Source of the DNA: Streptomyces sp. NBC_00102
GTDB taxonomy: Bacteria; Actinomycetota; Actinomycetes; Streptomycetales; Streptomycetaceae
NCBI RefSeq assembly: GCF_026343115.1
Contig: NZ_JAPEMC010000001.1
Location: 2,046,001-2,110,000, forward strand
DNA length: 64,000 nucleotides
Reading direction: 5' to 3'
Below the pieces are notes generated by a model. The model saw only the letters and a list, made by a program, of their open reading frames with translations. It was not told the origin of the DNA and made no database searches. Position 1 is the first letter of the stretch; every line of letters starts with the position of its first letter. The translations under genes were made by a program, and so were the position numbers. Below, in pieces: positions 52,563 to 60,736 of this stretch.

Positions 52563-53288
52563 ATGCCCCGTCGCGTACTCGTCACCGGAGGAACGAGCGG
52601 CATCGGACGCGCCATCGCCGCACGCTTCACCGCCGAGGAGAGCGAGGCCGACGTCATCGTCACCGGTCGCCACGCCGACACCGTCGAGCGCACCGCCAAG
52701 GAACTGGGCGTACGGGGCCTCGTCTGCGACGCCACCCGACCCGACCAGGTCGCCGCGCTGGCCGACGGGTTGGGCGGGCCGCTGGACGTCCTGGTCAACG
52801 CGGCCGGCGGGCTGCCCGAGGACGCGCCGACCGACACCCCGCCCCTGGAGGCACTGCTCCACACCTGGCGGTCTGCGCTGGAGCAGAACCTGCTCGGCGC
52901 GGTCCTCACCACGGCGTCCGTCCAGGAGCATCTGGCCCCGGGCGGGGCGGTGATCAGCATCGGTTCCATCGGGGCCGAGCGCCGTGGCGGGGCGTACGGA
53001 ACGGCCAAGGCCGCCCTCGCGGCGTGGAACGCCGGCCTCTCCGCCGACCTCGGCCCACGCGGCATCACCGCGAACGTCATCGCGGCGGGCTATGTCGCCG
53101 GCACCGGCTTCTTCCGCGGCGCCATGACGGACGAGCGGCACGACAACCTCGTACGCGAGACCCACACGAAGCGGGCAGGCACGCCCGAGGACATCGCGGC
53201 GACGGTGTACTTCCTCGCCTCGCCGGGCGCGGGACAGCTCACCGGGCAGACCGTCCACGTCAACGGAGGCGCTTTCACGACCCGTTGA
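52563..53288 (+). CDS. Short-chain dehydrogenase/reductase (SDR)
   Basis: 241 residues from ATG 52563 with GGAGG five bases upstream; TTG 52551 lies in the ribosome site and is rejected. It has the classical SDR layout: cofactor loop VTGGTSGIGRAIA, structural VNAAGG, catalytic Ser in SIGSIGAERRG, and the YGTAK motif (YxxxK). The C-terminus keeps VNGGAFT. It is expected to be a cytoplasmic NAD(P)-dependent reductase; the substrate is unknown. Expression is probably induced by a ligand of the divergent MarR. Confidence 0.93.
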   Translation: MPRRVLVTGGTSGIGRAIAARFTAEESEADVIVTGRHADTVERTAKELGVRGLVCDATRPDQVAALADGLGGPLDVLVNAAGGLPEDAPTDTPPLEALLHTWRSALEQNLLGAVLTTASVQEHLAPGGAVISIGSIGAERRGGAYGTAKAALAAWNAGLSADLGPRGITANVIAAGYVAGTGFFRGAMTDERHDNLVRETHTKRAGTPEDIAATVYFLASPGAGQLTGQTVHVNGGAFTTR

Positions 53289-53353
53289 GGCACCTCCGGA
53301 GCGGCCTCCATAACCGGTCGACACCGTTCCGGGCGCTGCGGCAGAGTTCGCCC

Positions 53354-54001
53354 ATGACGACCCCGTACGAGCACTGGCCCCTGCACGGACTCCGTATCCG
53401 TACCCCGCGACTCGAACTCCGGCTCCCGGACACCACTCTGGCCGACCGGCTCGCGGCGGTGGCCGCGGCGGGTGTGCACGCGCCGGACCGGATGCCGTTC
53501 ACGGTGCCGTGGACCGACGGTGAGCCCGGGGCGGTGGCGCGGGCGGTGTTCCAGCACGTGCTGTCCACGATCGCGAACTGGTCCCCGGAGAACTGGGCCC
53601 TGAGCCTCGCCGTGCTGCACGATGGGGAGGTCGTCGGGCGGCAGGACCTGATGGCCAAGGCCTTCGGGGTGACCCGCCAGGTGTCCACCGGCTCCTGGAT
53701 CGGCCTCACCCACCAGCGGCAGGGGTTCGGGACGGAGATGCGGGCCGCCGCGCTGCACCTGGCGTTCGCGGGGCTGGGCGCCGAGAGCGCCGTGTCGGCG
53801 GCGATGACCGACAACCCGGCCTCCCTCGGTGTCTCGCGGCGCCTGGGCTACCTCCCCGACGGCACGGCGGTCGCCGCCGTGCGCGGGGTCCCGGTGACCC
53901 TCCAGCGGCTCCGGCTGGACCGGGCCGGATGGGAGGAGCACCGCAGGGTGGAGGTGTCGGTCGAGGGGCTCGACGCCTGCCGGAGCCACTTCGGGGCGTG
54001 A
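53354..54001 (+). CDS. GNAT-family N-acetyltransferase
   Basis: 215 residues from ATG 53354. RimJ/RimL-type features are visible: LRIRTPRLELRLPDTTLADRL at the N-terminus, VVGRQDLMAKAFG, STGSWIGLTHQRQGFGTEMRAAALHLAF with the acetyl-CoA binding QRQGFGTE loop, and MTDNPASLGVSRRLGY, the usual last strand/helix. It should transfer acetyl from acetyl-CoA to an amine or N-terminus. Its TGA stop lies inside the first unit of a 33-bp tandem repeat. Confidence 0.92.
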   Translation: MTTPYEHWPLHGLRIRTPRLELRLPDTTLADRLAAVAAAGVHAPDRMPFTVPWTDGEPGAVARAVFQHVLSTIANWSPENWALSLAVLHDGEVVGRQDLMAKAFGVTRQVSTGSWIGLTHQRQGFGTEMRAAALHLAFAGLGAESAVSAAMTDNPASLGVSRRLGYLPDGTAVAAVRGVPVTLQRLRLDRAGWEEHRRVEVSVEGLDACRSHFGA

Positions 54002-54120
54002 CCCCCGGCAAAAGCCCCCGGACTCCGGGCGTGACCCCGACGGAAGCCCCCCGGACTTCGGGCACGACCCCCGACGGAAGCCCCTCGGACTTCAGGCGTG
54101 ACCCCGGCGGGAGCCCTCCG
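53994..54120. repeat. 33-bp tandem repeat starting at the GNAT stop codon
   Basis: Four units begin at 53994, 54027, 54060 and 54094 (lengths 33, 33, 34 and about 27) with consensus GGCGTGACCCCSRCGG followed by AAGCCCCYCGGACTTC. The first unit contains the last codons and TGA of the acetyltransferase. Confidence 0.85.
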
Positions 54121-54430
54121 CGCGTGGCTGCCCGGCCCGAACCCGCCCCCGGTGCGCCCCATCCGGCCACCGTGGCCTGATGGCCGCCGCCCCCGGCCCT
54201 GGAACCGACCGGGCGGACTGGGTCCGACAACCCGCGTTCCGGGGGCCTGGTCGCGGAGCGTCTCCGTGCACGGTGGCCCGCATCGGCCGGTACGGTCCGG
54301 CCCGAGCGCGGGTTACCGGGCGTAACCACCGGCTGGGGCGAACCGCTTCCGGCCATCTCCGGGGAACGCCCCCTGTGAACACCGCACCGAAGGCGCTTAT
54401 GCCGCTGCGCCACATGTTTCCCACAGCTCC
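54121..54430. other. Gene-free stretch upstream of the 91-residue protein
   Basis: No gene is supported. Long frames here are Arg/Pro-rich shadows. The right end runs into two overlapping hairpins (54431-54472). Confidence 0.4.
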
Positions 54431-54472
54431 TGCCCGATTTCGGGCAGATTTCTTGCATAAGACTGTCTGCCC
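54431..54472 (+). promoter_or_regulatory. Two mutually exclusive hairpins upstream of the 91-residue gene
   Basis: TGCCCGA (54431-54437) pairs with TCGGGCA (54440-54446); GGGCAGA (54442-54448), which shares GGGCA, can instead pair with TCTGCCC (54466-54472). Alternative pairing of this kind can form a switch or be a simple inverted repeat in a promoter. Confidence 0.35.
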
Positions 54473-54487
54473 ACGCAGTATCAACGG

Positions 54488-54763
54488 GTGCTCGAACGCC
54501 GCTCGTCCCACGACGACCTCATCGACCACCTCGTACGCTCCACCTCGCTCCAGCGCGGTGAAGCGGCCCGGGTGGTACTCGACGTGCTGGCGTTCTTCGA
54601 CGAGACGACCGAGGCCTTCGTCCGGCGCCGCCACCGCGAACTGCAGTCCGGCGGCCTGGTCAACACGGAGATCTTCGAGCGGATCGCGGCCGAGCTGCCG
54701 CACCGCGCGGTGGCACCGCCGGAGCTCTCGCTCCGGCAGCTGCGCCGCATCGTCTACGGCTGA
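54488..54763 (+). CDS. Conserved small helical protein upstream of glmS (91 aa)
   Basis: GTG 54488 is the only reasonable start, with no clear Shine-Dalgarno, so it might be leaderless or poorly translated. The protein is helical and charged: SSHDDLIDHLVRSTSLQRGEAARVVLDVLAFFDETTEAFVRRRHREL, then GGLVNTEIFERIAAELPH and LSLRQLRRIVYG. The DDLIDHLV...GEAARVVLDVL pattern is slightly like the small DNA-binding/HU-fold helices, but I do not recognise it. It precedes glmS on the same strand by 132 bp, and its stop lies in the first unit of a 12-bp repeat. Confidence 0.6.
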   Translation: MLERRSSHDDLIDHLVRSTSLQRGEAARVVLDVLAFFDETTEAFVRRRHRELQSGGLVNTEIFERIAAELPHRAVAPPELSLRQLRRIVYG

Positions 54764-54842
54764 GGCAACGGCCGAGGCAAAGGCTGAGGCAAAGGCTGAG
54801 GCAACGGCCGGAGCAACGGCTGAAGCACCGGCCGGGGCCACC
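54759..54842. repeat. 12-bp minisatellite between the small gene and glmS
   Basis: Seven units of GCTGAGGCAAMG type begin at 54759 and recur every 12 bp with one or two changes. The first holds the TGA of the upstream gene. In another frame it would read as an AEAT/AEAK repeat. Confidence 0.85.
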
Positions 54843-54895
54843 GCCGGGGGCCGGGCACCGCAGGGCATCTGTACGTCGTAGGAGGGGTAGAAAAC

Positions 54896-56725
54896 ATGTG
54901 CGGGATCGTCGGATACATCGGCAGGCGTGACGTCGCTCCGCTGCTGCTGGAAGGTCTGCAGCGGCTGGAGTACCGCGGGTACGACTCGGCGGGCATCGTC
55001 GTGACGGGCAAGGCCGCGGCGGGCAAGCCGGGCACGCTGAAGATGGTCAAGGCGAAGGGCCGCGTCCGCGAGCTGGAGGCCCGTATCCCCAAGCGCTTCG
55101 CGGGCACGACCGGCATCGCGCACACCCGCTGGGCCACCCACGGCGCCCCGAGCGACGAGAACGCCCACCCGCACATGGACGCCGAGAACAAGGTCGCCGT
55201 CGTCCACAACGGGATCATCGACAACGCCTCCGAGCTCCGCGCGAAGCTCGTCGCCGACGGCGTCGTCTTCCTCTCCGAGACCGACACCGAGGTGCTGGTC
55301 CACCTGGTCGCCCGCGCCCAGGCCGAGACCCTGGAGGAGAAGGTCCGCGAGGCGCTGCGCTCCGTCGAGGGCACCTACGGCATCGCGGTGATGCACGCGG
55401 ACTTCAACGACCGCATCGTGGTCGCCCGCAACGGCTCCCCGGTCGTCCTCGGCATCGGCGAGAAGGAGATGTTCGTCGCCTCCGACGTCGCCGCGCTGGT
55501 CGCCCACACCCGCCAGGTCGTGACCCTCGACGACGGCGAGATGGCCACCCTCAAGGCCGACGACTTCCGTACGTACACCACGGAGGGCTCGACCACGACG
55601 GCCACGCCGACCACCGTGGAGTGGGAGGCCGAGTCGTACGACATGGGCGGCCACGACACGTACATGCACAAGGAGATCTCGGAGCAGGCCGAGGCGGTCG
55701 ACCGCGTGCTGCGGGGCCGTATCGACGACCGTTTCTCCACCGTGCACCTGGGCGGCCTCAACCTGGACGCCCGCGAGGCGCGCGGGGTGCGCCGGATCAA
55801 GATCCTCGGCTGCGGCACCTCGTACCACGCCGGTCAGATCGGCGCCCAGCTGATCGAGGAGCTGGCCCGCATCCCCGCGGACGCCGAGCCGGCGTCCGAG
55901 TTCCGCTACCGCAACCCGGTGGTGGACCCCGACACCCTCTACGTCGCCGTCTCCCAGTCCGGCGAGACCTACGACGTACTGGCCGCCGTGCAGGAGCTGA
56001 AGCGCAAGGGCGCCCGGGTCCTCGGCATCGTCAACGTCGTCGGCTCCGCCATCGCCCGGGAGGCCGACGGCGGTACGTACGTCCACGCGGGCCCCGAGGT
56101 CTGCGTGGTCTCCACCAAGTGCTTCACCAACACGGTGGTCTCCTTCGCGCTCCTCGCCCTCCACCTGGGCCGCATCCGGGACCTGTCGGTCGCGGACGGC
56201 AAGCGGATCATCGCCGGTCTGCGCCGGCTGCCGGAGCAGATCAGCGAGATCCTGGCGAACGAGGACGAGATCAAGCGGCTGGCCGCCGAGTACGCGGACG
56301 CCAAGTCGATGATGTTCATCGGCCGGGTGCGGGGCTACCCGGTGGCCCGCGAGGCCTCGCTGAAGCTCAAGGAGGTCTCGTACATCCACGCCGAGGCGTA
56401 CCCGGCCTCCGAGCTGAAGCACGGGCCGCTGGCCCTGATCGAGCCCGCGATGCCGACCGTCGCGATCGTGCCGGACGACGAGCTGCTGGAGAAGAACCGG
56501 GCCGCGATGGAGGAGATCAAGGCGCGCAGCGGCCGGATCCTCGCCGTCGCGCACCAGGTCCAGGAGAAGGCGGACCACACCATCGTCGTACCGAAGAACG
56601 AGAACGAGCTCGACCCGATCCTCATGGGCATCCCGCTCCAGCTCTTCGCGTACCACACGGCACTGGCCATGGGCCGGGACATCGACAAGCCGCGCAACTT
56701 GGCGAAGTCCGTCACCGTCGAATAG
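54896..56725 (+). CDS. glmS: Glutamine--fructose-6-phosphate aminotransferase (isomerizing)
   Basis: 609 residues from ATG 54896, with GGAGGGG eight bases upstream. The N-terminal glutaminase begins MCGIVGYIGRRDVAPLLLEGL, with Cys2 as nucleophile, and has RLEYRGYDSAGI and HTRWATHG. Two SIS sugar isomerase domains follow (ILGCGTSYHAGQIGAQLIEE, VSQSGETYDVLAA; FIGRVRGYPVAREASLKLKE, HGPLALIEP) and the protein ends in LAKSVTVE, the conserved GlmS C-terminus. It makes glucosamine-6-phosphate, the first step of UDP-GlcNAc for peptidoglycan. A strong terminator closes it. Confidence 0.97.
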   Translation: MCGIVGYIGRRDVAPLLLEGLQRLEYRGYDSAGIVVTGKAAAGKPGTLKMVKAKGRVRELEARIPKRFAGTTGIAHTRWATHGAPSDENAHPHMDAENKVAVVHNGIIDNASELRAKLVADGVVFLSETDTEVLVHLVARAQAETLEEKVREALRSVEGTYGIAVMHADFNDRIVVARNGSPVVLGIGEKEMFVASDVAALVAHTRQVVTLDDGEMATLKADDFRTYTTEGSTTTATPTTVEWEAESYDMGGHDTYMHKEISEQAEAVDRVLRGRIDDRFSTVHLGGLNLDAREARGVRRIKILGCGTSYHAGQIGAQLIEELARIPADAEPASEFRYRNPVVDPDTLYVAVSQSGETYDVLAAVQELKRKGARVLGIVNVVGSAIAREADGGTYVHAGPEVCVVSTKCFTNTVVSFALLALHLGRIRDLSVADGKRIIAGLRRLPEQISEILANEDEIKRLAAEYADAKSMMFIGRVRGYPVAREASLKLKEVSYIHAEAYPASELKHGPLALIEPAMPTVAIVPDDELLEKNRAAMEEIKARSGRILAVAHQVQEKADHTIVVPKNENELDPILMGIPLQLFAYHTALAMGRDIDKPRNLAKSVTVE

Positions 56726-56773
56726 GCGAACGCCTCCTCGGCGTACGGGTGTCGGCCCCGCCGTGGCCGGACG

Positions 56774-56815
56774 GAAGCGGACGCGCACCACTCGATCGTG
56801 GTGCGCGTCCGCTTC
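56774..56815 (+). terminator. 18-bp hairpin terminator after glmS
   Basis: Bases 56774-56791 pair perfectly with 56798-56815 around TCGATC, followed by TTCC. Confidence 0.85.
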
Positions 56816-56898
56816 TTCCGTATCCGGATGACCCGGCGTACTGATGTACAGCCCCGCATCATTGACGGTTCGTCAATCACGCCCGGGCGGTTGCGAGG

Positions 56899-57420
56899 TC
56901 AGGGGATGACGATGACAGGGCGTTGCGCGCGGCGGGCGAGACGGCCGGCCACGGAACCGAAGATCCGGCCCACCAGACCGTGCGTCGACCCGACGACGAT
57001 GGCGTCGGCGGCATACTCGCGGCCGACTTCCTCCAGTTCGTGGCAGATGTCGCCGCCACGCTCGACCAGCACCCACGGCACCTCGGAGAGGTATTCCGCG
57101 CAGGCCAGTTCGAGCCCGAGCACCTCGGTGCGGTGATCGGGTACGTCGACGAAGACAGGCGGTTCACAGCCTGCCCAGACGGTGGTCGGAAGCCGGTTGG
57201 CGACGTGCACGATGATCAGTCCGGAGCCGGATCTGCAGGCCATGCCGATCGCGTAGGCGAGGGCTCGCTCACTGGACGTGGAGCCGTCGAAACCGACCAC
57301 GACACCGTGCCGGAAGGCCGGGTCGCAGGAATGACGTGATTCTTCGACCGTCAGAGGGTCCGACCCGTGGTCGGTTACCTGTTTGCGGTCTGCGGGTTCA
57401 GGGGATTCGTGACCGGCCAT
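56899..57420 (-). CDS. Universal stress protein (UspA family)
   Basis: 173 residues from ATG 57420; the ribosome site is weak. A hydrophilic N-terminal tail of about 37 residues precedes one Usp domain: GVVVGFDGSTSSERALAYAIGMA at the start, SGLIIVHVANRLP, then AADAIVVGSTHGLVGRIFGSVAGRLARRAQRPVIVIP at the end, in which GSTHG-x9-GS is the ATP-binding signature. It should bind ATP as a dimer and act in stress or dormancy. It is transcribed toward glmS and away from the long adpA leader region. Confidence 0.92.
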   Translation of the reverse strand: MAGHESPEPADRKQVTDHGSDPLTVEESRHSCDPAFRHGVVVGFDGSTSSERALAYAIGMACRSGSGLIIVHVANRLPTTVWAGCEPPVFVDVPDHRTEVLGLELACAEYLSEVPWVLVERGGDICHELEEVGREYAADAIVVGSTHGLVGRIFGSVAGRLARRAQRPVIVIP

Positions 57421-58592
57421 CGGTGTCTCGGCGAAGAGAGTCCTCTTGAGGAGGGAACGACTGGGGGGACGTACTCGGCTGCGGGGCGCGTCTGTGCGGG
57501 GCTGTGGACTTGTGTCCGACGACCGTCCAGGACCGTGGCCCGACGACGGATGCCGAGGGCTGCTGTCCCGGGCTGCTGTAGGGCCCTTGTCCGGGAATCA
57601 TCTTTCCAACCCTTTACCCCCAAGGGTACGGCGCCACTCCTCCACTGCCCAGACCGCCGCAAAGCGCGTGACACGCTTTGGGGGAGCATGCACGAGGCGG
57701 GGGCGGTTGGCAATGCCGGTTGCCCTCTACACCGAGCGTCCCGTGGCCATGGGCGACCGCCGCCCTGTTTTTCCGACGGGCCGGTATGGGCCGCGGCCGG
57801 GCTCCGACCCACGGCCGCTGCCCGGTACTGAGCCATGAAACAGCCCCTGTTGGCCATCCGCGGCCGTCTTGCGGCCACCGGCGGCCGCACCCGCGCGCCG
57901 GAGTTCGCGACCGGAGCGTGCGCGGGACGGCCGCCCGCCACCGACGCCGCCGCGCCCTTCCGGGCCTGGCCGGGCACAGGCGCAGGAGGGCGCACGGAGA
58001 GGCGCACCAGGCGCAAGCGAATTCCTTGCGTGCGCCGGTGAATCCGTTGCACCACCGGGCTCGCACGTGTTCTCCGGCGGACCGCCGTCCGCGCCTCCGG
58101 CCGGCGGCCCGCGACAGAGCGCGCGTCCGCGGCCTGGCTTCTTCGCGGGTATGCGAGGGGCGCGATCGAAAGCGTCCCGAGTACGCGGGGAGCGCGCCGG
58201 AGCGTGACCGAATCGCGTGCGCGCGACCGTCGAATTTCAGCCAACTTCACATCTGCGCCGAAACCTTGGCGATGTGCCCCTCATTCGCACTTGTCACCTG
58301 GCAGGAACGGACCGCGCGGTACGCTTTCACCCGACGCGGACGGGCCATGATCGCGACGCGCACTTCACAGTGCCGCTCGCGAGTGGAACGCTTCGTGATC
58401 GAACGCTTCACGCCACGTTGCCTTGTCGACTTTGAGCCGGTGAGGGAACGTGTCATTTCGGCATCGCGGGACGCAGTAGGTTCGATCTTGAAATCGGGCA
58501 CTGGGGACACGTGCGGCACCGAGGGGACACGTGCAGGAGCGACAGGCCTGTAGGGACCAGGGAGACGCGAACACCGAGGGGGGCTTAGCGTC
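57421..58592. other. Long regulatory region upstream of adpA, no gene seen
   Basis: About 1.17 kb lacks a supportable gene. adpA orthologues are known for large upstream regions that collect many regulators. Visible elements: GGCCGGTATGG at 57779-57789, similar to one half of the gamma-butyrolactone receptor (ArpA/ScbR) consensus; a direct repeat of GAACGCTTC near 58386 and 58401; and the CACGTG repeats at 58503-58534. The part from about 58200 on is less GC-rich. Confidence 0.55.
58503..58534 (+). promoter_or_regulatory. Two perfect GGGGACACGTGC repeats ahead of adpA
   Basis: Identical 12-mers at 58503-58514 and 58523-58534 are 20 bp apart, close to two helical turns, and each contains the palindrome CACGTG. 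They end 58 bp upstream of the adpA ATG, in the promoter or leader. Confidence 0.55.
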
Positions 58593-59792
58593 ATGAGCCA
58601 GGACTCCGCATCCGCAACGGAGGCCGCACGGAAGTTGGCCGGGCGGCGACGCCGGGAAGTCGTAGCCGTACTGCTGTTCAGCGGCGGCCCGATCTTCGAG
58701 AGCTCCATCCCGCTCTCCGTGTTCGGCATCGACCGGCAGGACGCGGGCGTACCGCGCTACCGCCTGCTGGTCTGTGGCGGCGAGGAGGGACCGCTGCGCA
58801 CCACCGGCGGTCTCGAACTCACCGCGCCGTACGGCCTGGAGGCGATCAGCAGGGCAGGCACCGTGGTGGTGCCCGCCTGGCGTTCGATCACCTCGCCGCC
58901 TCCGGTCGAGGCGCTCGACGCGCTGCGCCGGGCCCACGAGGAGGGCGCCCGCATCGTCGGGCTCTGCACCGGGGCCTTCGTGCTCGCCGCCGCCGGCCTG
59001 CTGGACGGCCGCCCGGCGACGACGCACTGGATGTACGCGCCGACGCTGGCCAAGCGCTATCCGTCGGTGCACGTCGATCCGCGCGAGTTGTTCGTCGACG
59101 ACGGCGACGTCCTCACCTCGGCGGGTACCGCCGCCGGGATCGACCTCTGCCTGCACATCGTGCGTACGGACCACGGCACGGAGGCCGCCGGGGCGCTGGC
59201 CCGCCGGCTCGTGGTGCCGCCGCGCCGCAGCGGCGGTCAGGAGCGCTACCTCGACAGGTCTTTACCCGAAGAGATCGGCTCGGACCCGCTCGCCGAGGTC
59301 GTGGCCTGGGCCCTGGAGCATCTGCACGAGCAGTTCGACGTGGAGACGCTGGCGGCCCGCGCCTACATGAGCCGCCGTACGTTCGACCGGCGCTTCCGCT
59401 CGCTCACCGGCAGTGCGCCGCTGCAGTGGCTGATCACCCAGCGGGTGCTCCAGGCTCAGCGGCTGCTGGAGACGTCGGACTATTCGGTGGACGAGGTCGC
59501 GGGCCGCTGCGGCTTCCGTTCGCCGGTGGCGCTGCGCGGTCACTTCCGCCGCCAGCTCGGCTCCTCCCCCGCCGCGTACCGGGCCGCCTACCGGGCCCGC
59601 CGTCCGGGATCGGGTGCCGAGGCCGGAGCGGTCGAGGCTCCGGTGCCCGCACAGGTCGCGTCGGCGGTTCGGCGGGTGCCGACGGGTTCCACGGGGCTGG
59701 CCGCGTTCGCGGCCTCACCGGGGGCGCCGGTCCTCCCGGACGGATACACCGGCGGCCGCCCGGCCCTGCCGGGACAGCGGAGCGCCCCGTAG
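58593..59792 (+). CDS. adpA: AdpA, AraC-family master regulator of development
   Basis: 399 residues from ATG 58593, with GAGGGGGG upstream. The N-terminal DJ-1/PfpI-like dimerisation domain ([63 protein letters not shown]) and the two AraC helix-turn-helix motifs ([21 protein letters not shown] and [24 protein letters not shown]) are near-identical to AdpA of S. griseus as I know it. Codon 224 (59262-59264) is TTA, the rare leucine codon read by bldA tRNA. AdpA activates genes for aerial mycelium, secreted proteases and antibiotics. ornA follows 10 bp later, the usual adpA-ornA pair. Confidence 0.97.
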   Translation: MSQDSASATEAARKLAGRRRREVVAVLLFSGGPIFESSIPLSVFGIDRQDAGVPRYRLLVCGGEEGPLRTTGGLELTAPYGLEAISRAGTVVVPAWRSITSPPPVEALDALRRAHEEGARIVGLCTGAFVLAAAGLLDGRPATTHWMYAPTLAKRYPSVHVDPRELFVDDGDVLTSAGTAAGIDLCLHIVRTDHGTEAAGALARRLVVPPRRSGGQERYLDRSLPEEIGSDPLAEVVAWALEHLHEQFDVETLAARAYMSRRTFDRRFRSLTGSAPLQWLITQRVLQAQRLLETSDYSVDEVAGRCGFRSPVALRGHFRRQLGSSPAAYRAAYRARRPGSGAEAGAVEAPVPAQVASAVRRVPTGSTGLAAFAASPGAPVLPDGYTGGRPALPGQRSAP

Positions 59793-59802
59793 GGTGGGGG
59801 CC

Positions 59803-60408
59803 ATGAACGACCGCATGGTATGGATCGACTGCGAGATGACCGGACTCTCGTTGACGGACGACGCACTCATCGAGGTGGCGGCTCTGGTCACCGACTCGGA
59901 GTTGAACGTGCTCGGCGAAGGGGTGGACATCGTGATCCGCCCGCCGGACGCGGCCCTGGAGACCATGCCCGAGGTGGTGCGGCGGATGCACACCACCTCG
60001 GGCCTCCTGGACGAGCTGGCCGGGGGCACCACCCTGGCCGACGCCGAGGCCCAGGTGCTGGCGTACGTGCGCGAGCACGTGAAGGAGCCGGGCAAGGCCC
60101 CGCTCTGCGGAAACTCCGTCGGCACCGACCGGGGTTTCCTCGCCCGCGACATGCAGGCGCTGGAGGGCTACCTCCACTACCGCATCGTCGACGTGTCCTC
60201 GGTCAAGGAGCTGGCCCGGCGCTGGTACCCGAAGGCGTACTTCAACAGCCCGGACAAGAACGGCAACCACCGGGCACTCGCCGACATCCGCGAATCGATC
60301 GCGGAACTGCGCTACTACCGCGAGGCCGTCTTCGTGCCCCAGCCCGGCCCGGACTCGGACCGCGCCAAGGAGATCGCCGCGCGCCACGTGGTGTCCGGCG
60401 ACAAGTAG
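59803..60408 (+). CDS. ornA: Oligoribonuclease
   Basis: 201 residues from ATG 59803, ten bases past the adpA stop, with GGGTGGGGG upstream. It is a DEDDh exonuclease: [16 protein letters not shown] (D-x-E), [17 protein letters not shown] (Asp), and [15 protein letters not shown] with the general-base His and last Asp. It degrades two- to five-residue RNA products, including pGpG from cyclic di-GMP, to mononucleotides. In Streptomyces its loss impairs growth and aerial mycelium. Probably partly co-transcribed with adpA. Confidence 0.97.
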   Translation: MNDRMVWIDCEMTGLSLTDDALIEVAALVTDSELNVLGEGVDIVIRPPDAALETMPEVVRRMHTTSGLLDELAGGTTLADAEAQVLAYVREHVKEPGKAPLCGNSVGTDRGFLARDMQALEGYLHYRIVDVSSVKELARRWYPKAYFNSPDKNGNHRALADIRESIAELRYYREAVFVPQPGPDSDRAKEIAARHVVSGDK

Positions 60409-60551
60409 CGGCAAGCAGTCGCCGCCCCGCACAACCCCCTGATCACGGGCCCGGAAGGGCCCGTGGACGGGGCCGCGGAAAGGTGGCGCGAGCACCCCCG
60501 AAAACCCTGTACACTTTTTCTCGGCCGGTCGGAAACGCCCGGACGAACATG

Positions 60552-60624
60552 GTGGGTATAGCTCAGATGGTAGAGCACCTGGTTGTGGTCCAGGATGTCG
60601 CGGGTTCGAGTCCCGTTACTCACC
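60552..60624 (+). tRNA. tRNA-His (anticodon GTG)
   Basis: The cloverleaf folds fully: acceptor GTGGGTA with TACTCAC, D arm from GCTCAGATGGTAGAGC, anticodon stem CCTGG/CCAGG with loop TTGTGGT giving anticodon GTG at 60585-60587, and T arm with GGGTTCGAGTCCC. A G at -1 (60551) and a C discriminator fit histidine tRNA. No CCA is encoded. Integrase follows 113 bp downstream, making its 3' end a likely attachment site. Confidence 0.95.
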
Positions 60625-60630
60625 CTTGAA
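60590..60630 (+). other. Candidate att site (attL) in the 3' half of tRNA-His
   Basis: The tRNA 3' half is intact and directly abuts a tyrosine integrase gene, the usual arrangement after integration of an actinomycete element. The other end with the duplicate 3' segment is not in the window, so the core length cannot be read. Confidence 0.45.
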
Positions 60631-60633
60631 GGG

Positions 60634-60671
60634 GAAGCCCCTGATCTGCGGAAACGCGGGTCGGGGGCTTC
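60634..60671 (+). terminator. Hairpin after tRNA-His
   Basis: GAAGCCCCTGA (60634-60644) pairs with TCGGGGGCTTC (60661-60671) with one wobble around a 16-base loop, ten bases past the tRNA. Confidence 0.6.
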
Positions 60672-60736
60672 TTCGTGTTCCGGGCTGGCCAAACCGCGGC
60701 CAAACGCGGCCGGATTTTCGACCTACCGTCTGCGCC

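Noticed and set aside
54896..54960. glmS ribozyme-type riboswitch
   Set aside because: No conserved glmS ribozyme core is recognisable upstream; that element is a feature of Firmicutes.
57375..58553. Long open frames on both strands upstream of adpA (up to 291 residues)
   Set aside because: They overlap one another, have no recognisable domain or start signal, and lie in a region known to be a long non-coding leader in adpA orthologues.
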